This document shows, in pieces, positions 24,992-33,038 of a stretch of 64,000 nucleotides of DNA (the stretch's first letter is position 1; each line of letters opens with the position of its first letter). The DNA lies in contig OZ245737.1 in assembly GCA_965227315.1 (NCBI GenBank), positions 1,922,001 through 1,986,000 of the forward strand, in the 5' to 3' direction. The stretch is from JANQHS01 sp965227315 (GTDB lineage Bacteria > Bacteroidota > Bacteroidia > Cytophagales > CCMP332). Below the pieces are notes generated by a model. The model was not told where the DNA came from and did no database searches. It saw only the letters and a program-made list of their open reading frames with translations. The position numbers were made by a program, and so were the translations under genes.

Positions 24992-25680
24992 GTAAAGGAA
25001 TATTTGAAAATGGTATACAGAATTTTCTGGCCGGCCAGGATTGAACCTTTCAAAGTTCCTGAAACTTTTGATTTCCCTATTCGATTTCTGTAGCTCACAG
25101 GCACTTCTTTGATCCTAAGCCCTCTTTTCAGGGCTTTGATTTGCATTTCGATTGTCCAACCATAGTTTCTATCCTGCATCTTTAGGGAATCCAGGGCTTT
25201 CCATGAAATTGCTCTGAAAGGCCCGAGGTCTGTAAAATTCCCTCCAAAAAAGGTGTTGATTAGTCTGGTTGCCAACCAATTCCCAAATATCTGCTGCGGA
25301 GTTATGGAACCCCTTTGACTCTGTCCCAATGTTCTGGAGCCAACAACAAAGTCATATTCGTTCAGGATAATGGGCTGGATCAATTGCCCGGATTCCTCCG
25401 GATAATCAGAGTAATCACCATCGATAAAGAGGATCAGGTCCGGAGGGTTTCCCGATTCTTCAATAAACCTCATAGCCCTAAGACAGGCATTCCCATAGCC
25501 TTTTCTTGGCTGATCAATGACGATGGCGCCTTTCTGTCGGGCGACGCTTGCTGTTCCATCTTTTGAACCGTTGTCCACCACCAGAATATTCCTGACCAGA
25601 TCACCGGGAATATCATCGATGACCCTTCCAATGGACCTTTCCTCATCGAGGGCAGGGATAATGACATCGACCGTTGCCAA
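24988..25680 (-). CDS. GT2 polyprenyl-phosphate sugar synthase (DPM1-like)
   Basis: 230 residues, soluble. It opens with VDVIIPALDEERSIGRVIDD and has the nucleotide-sugar site VVDNGSKDGTASVA and a DGD in FIDGDYSDYPE, then VVGSRTLG. These are typical of dolichyl/undecaprenyl-phosphate mannose or glucose synthases without the C-terminal TM domain. It probably makes the lipid-linked sugar used by the GT-C enzyme of this operon. It directly adjoins the FtsX-like permease gene (0-base gap). Confidence 0.86.
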   Translation of the reverse strand: MATVDVIIPALDEERSIGRVIDDIPGDLVRNILVVDNGSKDGTASVARQKGAIVIDQPRKGYGNACLRAMRFIEESGNPPDLILFIDGDYSDYPEESGQLIQPIILNEYDFVVGSRTLGQSQRGSITPQQIFGNWLATRLINTFFGGNFTDLGPFRAISWKALDSLKMQDRNYGWTIEMQIKALKRGLRIKEVPVSYRNRIGKSKVSGTLKGSILAGQKILYTIFKYSFT

Positions 25681-26856
25681 TCAGGATATTTTTTGTTGGT
25701 CAGCCCTGAGGATCAGAAAGGACGAACCCAGTACCATCAGAAAAAACGCCATGATCGCCATGACATCGAACCCGCGAATTCCGTCGATCCAGAAAAGTCT
25801 CGCTTCCCATAATCTGTAAGCCACGAATGAATGGAAGTAATGTGTCGCCAAAGCTGAAATAAAAAAACTGACCAAAGAAAGGGCGATCAGGGATTTAAAA
25901 ATCGTCATTGAAAAGACCGAGGGGCGATATCCCATTTCCACGAGGCGCTTCCATTCTTCTCTTCGGCTGAGTACCGCGATCCTGATATTTGACAGAAGTA
26001 AGAAGAAGACGACCAGGCTGAACAGCAGGCAAAAGCCCGAAATGATCATCAATACCCATTTTCCAAGCACACGGAGCTTATCGATCCCGAGCGAATCCTG
26101 GTTTGCTTTCCAGCGATTTTCCAAAAGATATTCGGGCAGGCCTTCTTTTTCTTCATTGATGGTCACAATAAGCCTGGATGGCTCCACGGTCTCCTTTCCG
26201 GCCAGCTCCCTGTTTGCCCAGTTCATAAATTCCGATGGGACCAGTATGGATTGTACCCTTGTCGTTGTTCCCACAACCTTGGCTTTAAATGTTCTTCTTT
26301 TCTTTCCACTCAGCGACAGTTCGATCGGTATACTCTCGATGTTTCCGGGGTTGACCTGGGGAAAGCCCATGGCCATAGAAAAGCCGAAATTATAGAGGTC
26401 CACAAACTCGCTTGACACAATGAGGGGAATGGTTTTCTCCTTCGGTGACCATGAAAAACCGGAAAACCTTGGTTCCAGATATTGATTCTCAATTGATTCC
26501 AGAAAGAGACTTGTTCGAAGTCCGAAGTTGATGTCCAACCTGGCCTCCACCCTGTACATCGACGGGATGATCTTACCAACATCCTCAAAATGTTCGGAAT
26601 TTCTGATCCTCGAGATCTCTTCGTCTGTGAAACGAACCGGGGCATTGAGCAGGGTATTGAAGATCCCGACCTCCTTGGTCAGTATGATTCGCTCTTTCTT
26701 GCCTTCCTCGCTTTCGTTAAGCTTTGAATATCGAATGAAGGTCCCGATAAATGCCGAGCTAAGGCTTGCTCCAAGTGAAAGGATCAGGATGACCAGGATG
26801 ATCAAGACCCAAAGGTTTTTTCCAAAAAGCAATTTTCCGATGATCCTCAGTCTCAT
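25681..26856 (-). CDS. FtsX/LolCE-like ABC permease
   Basis: 391 residues: an N-terminal TM (LWVLIILVILILSLGASLSS), a periplasmic domain of about 220 residues, and three C-terminal TMs with the FtsX-type loop SRREEWKRLVEMGYRPSVF. Four TMs in this order define the FtsX/MacB/LolC superfamily. It overlaps the ATPase gene by 4 bases, so together they form a complete type VII-like ABC unit. Being embedded among glycosyltransferases and a lipoprotein, it may move a glycolipid or lipoprotein through the periplasm. Confidence 0.84.
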   Translation of the reverse strand: MRLRIIGKLLFGKNLWVLIILVILILSLGASLSSAFIGTFIRYSKLNESEEGKKERIILTKEVGIFNTLLNAPVRFTDEEISRIRNSEHFEDVGKIIPSMYRVEARLDINFGLRTSLFLESIENQYLEPRFSGFSWSPKEKTIPLIVSSEFVDLYNFGFSMAMGFPQVNPGNIESIPIELSLSGKKRRTFKAKVVGTTTRVQSILVPSEFMNWANRELAGKETVEPSRLIVTINEEKEGLPEYLLENRWKANQDSLGIDKLRVLGKWVLMIISGFCLLFSLVVFFLLLSNIRIAVLSRREEWKRLVEMGYRPSVFSMTIFKSLIALSLVSFFISALATHYFHSFVAYRLWEARLFWIDGIRGFDVMAIMAFFLMVLGSSFLILRADQQKIS

Positions 26857-27482
26857 AATCCAAGGTCAAGATCGAATTTCCAATTTTCATTTCCATCCAG
26901 AGATGTCAACAATATGCCGGCTTCCTGTCGTTTTGCCCTATTTTCGATGAGATCCCAGGTCTTTTGGATCCAGTCCTCGTTCAGGTGGGAAAAGGGCTCA
27001 TCCAGTATCAGGAATTCAAAATTCTGGCAGAGGCTTCGAATGATCGAAACCCTTTGTTTTTCGCCCTGGCTAAGCTGACTCACCAAACGCTTAGATTTTT
27101 CTTCCAGATCAAAAAACCTTAACAGGTCCCAAACTTCCTGTCCGTCGAAATCGCTGAGACTTGTTTTTAGTTGAAGGTTGTCGATCACCGAGATCGATGG
27201 GATCAGTCGAAGATCCTGAAAAACACAGGAAAGAGAATTGGCACGAAATACCGGGATCTCCGATTTGGTTGATTCTGAGAATTCCATACCAGAATATCTT
27301 ACATGACCGGAGTAATTGAAATTCAGGCCAAAAAGGAAATGAACAAGGCTGGTTTTTCCTGATCCGGATGGAGCAATGATCCTGTAGGTATTTCCTTTGT
27401 GGAACTCGAGCTTTTTTCCCCAGACTTCGGAACCTGAATCGACCGGAAAAAAGTCAGGAATGATTGTATCCAGAATGAACAT
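26853..27482 (-). CDS. ABC ATPase of the FtsE/LolD type
   Basis: 209 residues. Walker A is APSGSGKTS near residue 37, the signature is LSQGEKQRVSI and Walker B is FLILDEPFSHLNED. It is short, like LolD/FtsE, and shows some divergence (signature LSQGE, switch region TSLDGNENW in place of the usual His), so hydrolysis may be slow or specialised. It is coupled to the FtsX-like permease by an ATGA-type overlap and lies 7 bases after the lipoprotein gene. Confidence 0.86.
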   Translation of the reverse strand: MFILDTIIPDFFPVDSGSEVWGKKLEFHKGNTYRIIAPSGSGKTSLVHFLFGLNFNYSGHVRYSGMEFSESTKSEIPVFRANSLSCVFQDLRLIPSISVIDNLQLKTSLSDFDGQEVWDLLRFFDLEEKSKRLVSQLSQGEKQRVSIIRSLCQNFEFLILDEPFSHLNEDWIQKTWDLIENRAKRQEAGILLTSLDGNENWKFDLDLGL

Positions 27483-27489
27483 ATCGGGC

Positions 27490-29019
27490 TTAGGCCCCTA
27501 TATTGTCGGATCTGTACATTTCCTGAACATAGTTCACGATTTGCGACAAGCTGTTTTCTTCGTGATCCAGGAACTGGATTTTGATCGTTCCCTGTGCCTT
27601 TCGATCCTCAAGGGCACCTTGGATGATCTCAATACTTTCAAGTTCGTCTACATTGAGTGAAAAACTCTCAAGCTGATTACCATATTGGTGGAGGAGATAG
27701 TCGGGAATTGAAGGGAAATGAAGGTAGAAGATCAAAGAGTTTTGTTCCGCCTTGCTCTTAAACTGGGTTGCCTGTGAAGCCGGATCAAAAGTCATACGGG
27801 TAAGCCCGTCGTCATTGGTAAACAACAATTTCTGTTCTTTTTCAACCAGAGTGAAATTGTTCATCAGCTTATAGTTTTGACCCTCCTTGTGAAGCAATCC
27901 CAGCTCCTTTAGTCTACCAACAATTTTGTCCGATACCTCAGGATCCTTCATGCCGATCTCAACAAAGAATCTATGATCTCCGCCCTCTTCCCTGGGCTCC
28001 AGGATTATTCCGGACAGATCTCCTGAAAGATGGCTCATCAGGTCTTCCATGGTGATGTTAAGAAATCCCAGATAGTTGTTGGCCTGGTTCAGAATACCAT
28101 CGTTCTTGAATTCAGTATGAATCGTTTCCATATCCAATCCAAGGCAGGCCACAGCGGAAATACTTTCTCCGGCGATGTGATCCCAGACCTCAAGGTCGAC
28201 CTTGTTCTTTAAAATATGGATACTATCGCCCGCGGATGGAGATTCAAGGGTGGTGCTGATGTCAATAGCACCTTCCACGAAGTTTACAACTCCGGAATAG
28301 GTGCCCTCTTCCAGGGTGCCCTGGGCAAAATATCTGGCTATTGGGAAAGGTGAGTTCTTCATGTGTTTCAGGTTCATCCAAAACCCTATATCGAAGGATT
28401 TCTCCTGAAGTTTTTTGAAGCTGGGAAAATAATTGACGAGCTGATGATCCTCTCTCAACGAAAAGATCCTGAATAATTCGCCTTCAAGCGTGCGATCCAG
28501 CCTTCTCTCGCCCGCGACAAGGTAGACCGCTACCTCTTTGTTCCAACCTATAATGCCACCTTGCCTCAAATATGTATAGTGTACGTTGTTGGGCGATACG
28601 GTCATCTTCTGATCGGATCTGGAAGCGGCGAATTTTCTAAAATCCCTATGATCGCTCAGCGGGAATATCAAACCCAGATAATTTGGAGACTCTCCTTCTG
28701 AGAACCCACTGATCAAATAAAATTTGCCAATGATGTTGATCCCCGCCTGTAACAATGGAATCCCCTTGGAGGTGTCCGCAACATAGGTCTGATCCCTCTG
28801 CGGGGTAATATTCCAGAACATATGCTCATCGAACAGCAGGTTAAGGTCCGCGACGTTCAGAGCCAGCTCCTGAAGGTCGAAAGTCGCTACCATGGCTGCA
28901 TCTCGCGGAATATATTTATCAGGCTGCTTGGTTTTGGCACAGCTAGAAAGAACGATCGTTCCAAGAACCAGTCCCCAAATAGAGAGTTGTTTGATGTGCG
29001 TAATGAGGTTCAAAAACAA
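27490..29019 (-). CDS. Large lipoprotein, DUF4836-like, first gene of the operon
   Basis: 509 residues with a lipoprotein signal (GTIVLSSCAK, Cys about residue 28) followed by PDKYIPRDAAMVATFDLQEL. The start, the phrase IPxDAxxVxxxD and the length resemble DUF4836 proteins of Bacteroidota; this is by memory of the family pattern. No catalytic motif is visible. It heads the seven-gene minus-strand operon (27490 down to 21546), so it is probably functionally tied to the ABC pair and glycosyltransferases. Envelope location is likely. Confidence 0.75.
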   Translation of the reverse strand: MFLNLITHIKQLSIWGLVLGTIVLSSCAKTKQPDKYIPRDAAMVATFDLQELALNVADLNLLFDEHMFWNITPQRDQTYVADTSKGIPLLQAGINIIGKFYLISGFSEGESPNYLGLIFPLSDHRDFRKFAASRSDQKMTVSPNNVHYTYLRQGGIIGWNKEVAVYLVAGERRLDRTLEGELFRIFSLREDHQLVNYFPSFKKLQEKSFDIGFWMNLKHMKNSPFPIARYFAQGTLEEGTYSGVVNFVEGAIDISTTLESPSAGDSIHILKNKVDLEVWDHIAGESISAVACLGLDMETIHTEFKNDGILNQANNYLGFLNITMEDLMSHLSGDLSGIILEPREEGGDHRFFVEIGMKDPEVSDKIVGRLKELGLLHKEGQNYKLMNNFTLVEKEQKLLFTNDDGLTRMTFDPASQATQFKSKAEQNSLIFYLHFPSIPDYLLHQYGNQLESFSLNVDELESIEIIQGALEDRKAQGTIKIQFLDHEENSLSQIVNYVQEMYRSDNIGA

Positions 29020-29100
29020 GACTTATACTTTTTTCAAAAATAACCTTTTACAAAAGGAAATATCAATATCGGAAAATTAAACCAGTGGGATAAGAAATTC

Positions 29101-29108
29101 TAATTTTG
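29101..29108 (+). promoter_or_regulatory. Probable -7 promoter box of aspS
   Basis: TAATTTTG fits the Bacteroidota -7 consensus TAnnTTTG and lies 18 bases before the ATG at 29127, implying a very short leader. A matching -33 TTTG at the expected distance was not evident. Confidence 0.45.
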
Positions 29109-29126
29109 CGCCACAATTTCTTGGGA

Positions 29127-30887
29127 ATGTATAGAACACATAATTGCGGGGAGCTCCGAAAGGAAAATATAGGCCAGAAAGTCCAATTGGCAGGCTGGGT
29201 GCAGAGGATCAGAGACAAGGGATCGATCAAGTGGATCGATCTCAGGGATAAATTCGGTATTACTCAGTTGATCCTGGAAGAAGGAAAATGCGACGGAGAC
29301 ATTCTGAAAACCGCTGCTGAGCTAGGCAGGGAGTATGTGATACAGGCTGAAGGAGAGGTGACAGAGAGGTATTCCAAAAACCCGGATCTTCAAACCGGAG
29401 ATATTGAGATCCGACCCAATACACTTAAGGTTTTGTCGGTTTCCAAAACACCTCCGTTTACGATCGAGGACGAAAGCGATGGAGGAGAGGAGCTCAGGAT
29501 GAAATATCGTTATCTGGATCTGAGAAGACCACCCCTGCAAAAGAATCTTGAATTGAGGCATAAAATGCTCCAGGAAACCAGAAGAGCCCTGGATGAATTT
29601 GGCTTTATGGAGATTGAAACTCCCTTCTTGATCAAATCCACTCCAGAGGGAGCCAGGGATTATGTGGTGCCGTCAAGGCTTCATGAAGGGGAATTTTATG
29701 CTCTTCCCCAATCTCCACAGACATTCAAGCAATTGCTGATGATCTCAGGCTATGACAAGTACTTTCAGATCGTCAGATGTTTTCGAGATGAAGATCTAAG
29801 AGCAGATCGTCAGCCGGAATTCACACAGATCGATTGCGAGATGAGTTTCGTAGAGATCAGGGATGTCATGGACACCTTCGAAGGCCTGGTGAGGAGGTTG
29901 TTTAAGAGCATATTGGATCTGGAACTTCCCGCTTTTGAGCAATTATCATATGCCGATTCGATGAAGAGGTTTGGGAACGACCGGCCCGATACCAGGTTCG
30001 GCATGGAATTATGCCACCTGAATGATCTTGCCCAGGGAAAAGGATTCAAGGTATTTGACAATGCCGAAGCTGTCGTTGGAATTCCCTTCACCGGAGGAGG
30101 GTCTTATTCAAGAAAACAGATCGATGCATTGACCGATTGGGTGAAAAGACCTCAGATCAGTGCAATGGGATTGGTTTATGTCAAGTATGCGGACGGGGAA
30201 TTGAAATCTTCGGTAGATAAATTCTTTTCTAAGGAAGAGCTAGCCGGGTGGATGGAAAAAGCAGAAGCAGGGCAAGATGATATGCTGTTGATCCTGGCCG
30301 GAGAAAAGGCAAGGACCTTGTTCGCCGCTTCAGAACTTCGCCTTGAACTCGGAAACAGGCTAGGCCTGAGAAAGCCGGGAGAGTTCAAACCTCTTTGGGT
30401 CTATGACTTCCCCATGTTTGATTGGGATGAGGAGGAAAAGAGGTTCAATGCGATACACCATCCTTTTACTTCTCCAAAAGACAATCAGGAGGAGTTATGG
30501 GAAAAGGACCCCGGAAGCCTTTTGGCCAATGCCTATGATATGGTCATTAACGGCGTTGAGGTTGGCGGAGGATCGATCAGGATCCATAGAAGGGATATGC
30601 AGGAGTTGGTGTTCAAGGCGCTCGGGTTTTCCAATGAGGAAGCCAAGGAAAAATTCGGTTTCCTGATGGAAGCCCTGGAGTACGGTGCTCCGCCTCATGG
30701 GGGAATCGCCTTTGGATTCGACAGGCTTTGTGCCCTGATGGGTGGGGCTGATTCTATCCGGGATTTCATTGCATTTCCAAAAAACAATGCAGCCAGAGAC
30801 GTTATGTTGAATAGCCCTTCTGGTATTTCATCAAAACAGTTGGATGAATTAGGCCTGGAAGTCAGTCAAGGATCAAAATCTTCCTGA
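29127..30887 (+). CDS. aspS: Aspartyl-tRNA synthetase
   Basis: 586 residues from the ATG at 29127 (MYRTHNCGELR, the usual family start; a TTG at 29106 would add seven residues). Anticodon-binding OB fold at about 1-105, class II core with motif 2 FRDEDLRADRQPEFTQ, a bacterial GAD insertion (about 280-400), then motif 3 GIAFGFDRLCALMGG. It charges tRNA-Asp in the cytoplasm. Bacterial-type length (about 590) and insertion are intact. Its 3' end overlaps the convergent carboxypeptidase gene by 26 bases. Confidence 0.97.
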   Translation: MYRTHNCGELRKENIGQKVQLAGWVQRIRDKGSIKWIDLRDKFGITQLILEEGKCDGDILKTAAELGREYVIQAEGEVTERYSKNPDLQTGDIEIRPNTLKVLSVSKTPPFTIEDESDGGEELRMKYRYLDLRRPPLQKNLELRHKMLQETRRALDEFGFMEIETPFLIKSTPEGARDYVVPSRLHEGEFYALPQSPQTFKQLLMISGYDKYFQIVRCFRDEDLRADRQPEFTQIDCEMSFVEIRDVMDTFEGLVRRLFKSILDLELPAFEQLSYADSMKRFGNDRPDTRFGMELCHLNDLAQGKGFKVFDNAEAVVGIPFTGGGSYSRKQIDALTDWVKRPQISAMGLVYVKYADGELKSSVDKFFSKEELAGWMEKAEAGQDDMLLILAGEKARTLFAASELRLELGNRLGLRKPGEFKPLWVYDFPMFDWDEEEKRFNAIHHPFTSPKDNQEELWEKDPGSLLANAYDMVINGVEVGGGSIRIHRRDMQELVFKALGFSNEEAKEKFGFLMEALEYGAPPHGGIAFGFDRLCALMGGADSIRDFIAFPKNNAARDVMLNSPSGISSKQLDELGLEVSQGSKSS

Positions 30888-32523
30888 TCTCGCTTTCCTT
30901 AGCGTAGTCAATCCGAAGGAAGTAGATACCGGAGCTAAGATGAGAAACATCCATGCTGAGTTTCTGGCTTCGATTTTCAAACTTGATCACCGACTCTCCG
31001 GATTGATTAAAGATCGTGATTGAAGCAGCCTCATTTGGTGCCATTTGCATCTCGAGATTGATAAAATCCCGAGCCGGGTTTGGCCAAAGATTGATTTCTT
31101 CCGCGAGTAATTTCTGGCTTCCTGTAATACCCTGAACAAGTTGAACATCGAGATCTGTCCTTTTTAACCGATCTATTCTGATGTTGCTGATGGTCTTCGG
31201 AATGTAACCATCGGCGGAGAATTCAATTTCATAATAACCCGAATCAAGAAAACGAGCATAAAATCCAAAAATGCTGTCAGAGAGAACTTCGCTTTGATCC
31301 AGATCATAGCCGGGGATCTCTATCGTGGCCTGAAGCGGAAGTCCCGTCAATGAATCGCTAACGAAGCCCTGCAAGCCAAAAAGAGCCTGTTCCATATAGT
31401 TCAGCATGGCCGAGCGATTGTATCCATAGTAGGAATCAAGTTGAATGGCCGGAAGCACTTTGGTTTGAGATAGCTCAAAAGTCAGTTCTCTTCCGCCCAG
31501 ATAGTATATGGCATAATCCTGTCTTCCACCTGCGATCTGGTACCAATCCCATCCATTCGTGATGCCATTGTTCAGATCGGTCATATAACCACCAGGGCTA
31601 TGAGCCTGAGCGGTATCGGCGTACTGACGACAGATGTATATGAACCACTCGTCATCGGCATGCCTCCGCTGCCAGGTATCCCAGGGGTAATTCATGACCT
31701 CTGCGCCCCCATGCATATTGGCACTCAGATGAAAATTTCTTCCCTCCATAAAGTCCATCATGTGCTGGGTTTCCACCTGTCTGGTGCCACCGGGAAAATT
31801 TCCTACTCGTGGATCGGGGAAGTTGCGATTCAGATCATAACCATTGGCATTGGCCCTTGTTGCTCCCCAGACTGAGGTATCCGTAACGGCATAGGTCCCA
31901 TCCGGGTTGAAAAGAGGGTTGATATAGATCTCGAGGCTGTCTACAAGTCGGGTTGCCAGAGCATCCTGCCCATAATTATGCAATAGCTCCCAGGCCAGTC
32001 TCAGAGAAAAAACATAACCCGCGGTTTCGTCTCCGTGCATGGTAGATGTGTACATGAATTCGGGCTCGGCTTCATCTATGGTGACATTATCCGAGATCTT
32101 CAGAAATAAAAGTTCTCTTCCCTCTACCGAGTTTCCGAAATCAATTCTTGTGCATAGTGTTGGGAAGCTATCTGCGAGATGTTGCATGATATCAAGATAT
32201 TCCTGGTAGGTTGGATATCTGTCCCATGAGGGTATAGGACCGGCGGAGGTCAGTTGCTGAGGTGTGAGCAACTTGCCGGGATGAGGCAGTAAGGTATAGG
32301 GGATATCAGATTCGTCGAAAAAAGACTTTGCCTGAGGACTCAAATAGGCCCTCAGCTCTGAATCATAGCGGTGATCCAGGGAGATCCTTCGAAGCAGCTC
32401 GGGGAAGTCTTCCAAAACCTCTCTATCGAGAAGTACATAATATTCCCTCTCTTCTTCGGTGACCTTGTTGCCAAGTGAAGAGAAAATCAACAGAAAGGAT
32501 AGAAAAAGTGCTGAACGCGTCAT
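30862..32523 (-). CDS. M14-family zinc carboxypeptidase with T9SS sorting domain
   Basis: 553 residues. Signal peptide at the N-terminus; peptidase domain with zinc ligands H163-G-D-E166 and H271 (NMHGG), substrate-binding NANGYDLNRNF (about 225-235) and the catalytic Glu about 350 (ELTFELSQ). After it comes a carboxypeptidase-regulatory-like beta domain (about 375-460: LQGFVSDSLTGLPLQATIEI). The last 80 residues are a type IX sorting domain (NLWPNPARDFINLEM ... LSSGIYFLRID). It is exported and probably surface-attached, trimming C-terminal residues from peptides. Confidence 0.93.
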   Translation of the reverse strand: MTRSALFLSFLLIFSSLGNKVTEEEREYYVLLDREVLEDFPELLRRISLDHRYDSELRAYLSPQAKSFFDESDIPYTLLPHPGKLLTPQQLTSAGPIPSWDRYPTYQEYLDIMQHLADSFPTLCTRIDFGNSVEGRELLFLKISDNVTIDEAEPEFMYTSTMHGDETAGYVFSLRLAWELLHNYGQDALATRLVDSLEIYINPLFNPDGTYAVTDTSVWGATRANANGYDLNRNFPDPRVGNFPGGTRQVETQHMMDFMEGRNFHLSANMHGGAEVMNYPWDTWQRRHADDEWFIYICRQYADTAQAHSPGGYMTDLNNGITNGWDWYQIAGGRQDYAIYYLGGRELTFELSQTKVLPAIQLDSYYGYNRSAMLNYMEQALFGLQGFVSDSLTGLPLQATIEIPGYDLDQSEVLSDSIFGFYARFLDSGYYEIEFSADGYIPKTISNIRIDRLKRTDLDVQLVQGITGSQKLLAEEINLWPNPARDFINLEMQMAPNEAASITIFNQSGESVIKFENRSQKLSMDVSHLSSGIYFLRIDYAKESEIRKILILD

Positions 32524-32618
32524 TTCAATATTCGCTCTAATTTAAGGTTTGATTTTTCATTTGATATAGAATGTGAGGCTCATGATAATTTCTAACTTTG
32601 TCCTATCCTTAAAAAATT

Positions 32619-33038
32619 TTGAAAGCAGGCGTGTTAGATAGTGTCAATGCAATCGAAACCAAAGCAGCAAGTGTTTGGTGTCGCAAGGACGGGATCGTGA
32701 TGGTTCAGTTCAAAGACGGTGTTCATGTAGAAGAGCAGGACAATATCGACATTCAAAAAGCCAGAGAGAGTCTTGTAACAGATGGGGGAAGGCAAAGGGT
32801 ACTCGTTGATGCCAGGTCAATAAAATCTTCCGACTCAGGAGCCTGGACGATTTTTGAGAAGCCGGAAAACGTGGAAAACACAAAAGTGATCGCCTTTCTG
32901 TCCAAAAGGCCGGTGGAAAGACATCTTCTTACTTTTTACTTTTCCGAGGATCCCAACGCCATGTATCAGACCAGGTTGTTTACCAGTCAGCCCAAGGCTG
33001 AAGAATGGTTGCAGTTGTTCGCCAGAATAGACATCTAA
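32619..33038 (+). CDS. STAS/SpoIIAA-like small protein
   Basis: About 139 residues if the TTG at 32619 is used; a GTG at 32631 is an alternative, and no ATG is available before the domain. The strand-helix pattern with SVWCRKDGIVMVQFKDGV, RQRVLVDARSIKS and KVIAFLSKRPVERHLLTFYF is that of SpoIIAA/STAS-like proteins common in Bacteroidota. The Ser-Ser-Asp-Ser stretch after DARSIK could hold the regulatory phospho-Ser. It ends 4 bases inside the convergent SpoIIE phosphatase gene, which suggests but does not prove a partner-switching pair. An upstream TAACTTTG (32593-32600) may be the -7 box. Confidence 0.65.
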   Translation: MKAGVLDSVNAIETKAASVWCRKDGIVMVQFKDGVHVEEQDNIDIQKARESLVTDGGRQRVLVDARSIKSSDSGAWTIFEKPENVENTKVIAFLSKRPVERHLLTFYFSEDPNAMYQTRLFTSQPKAEEWLQLFARIDI

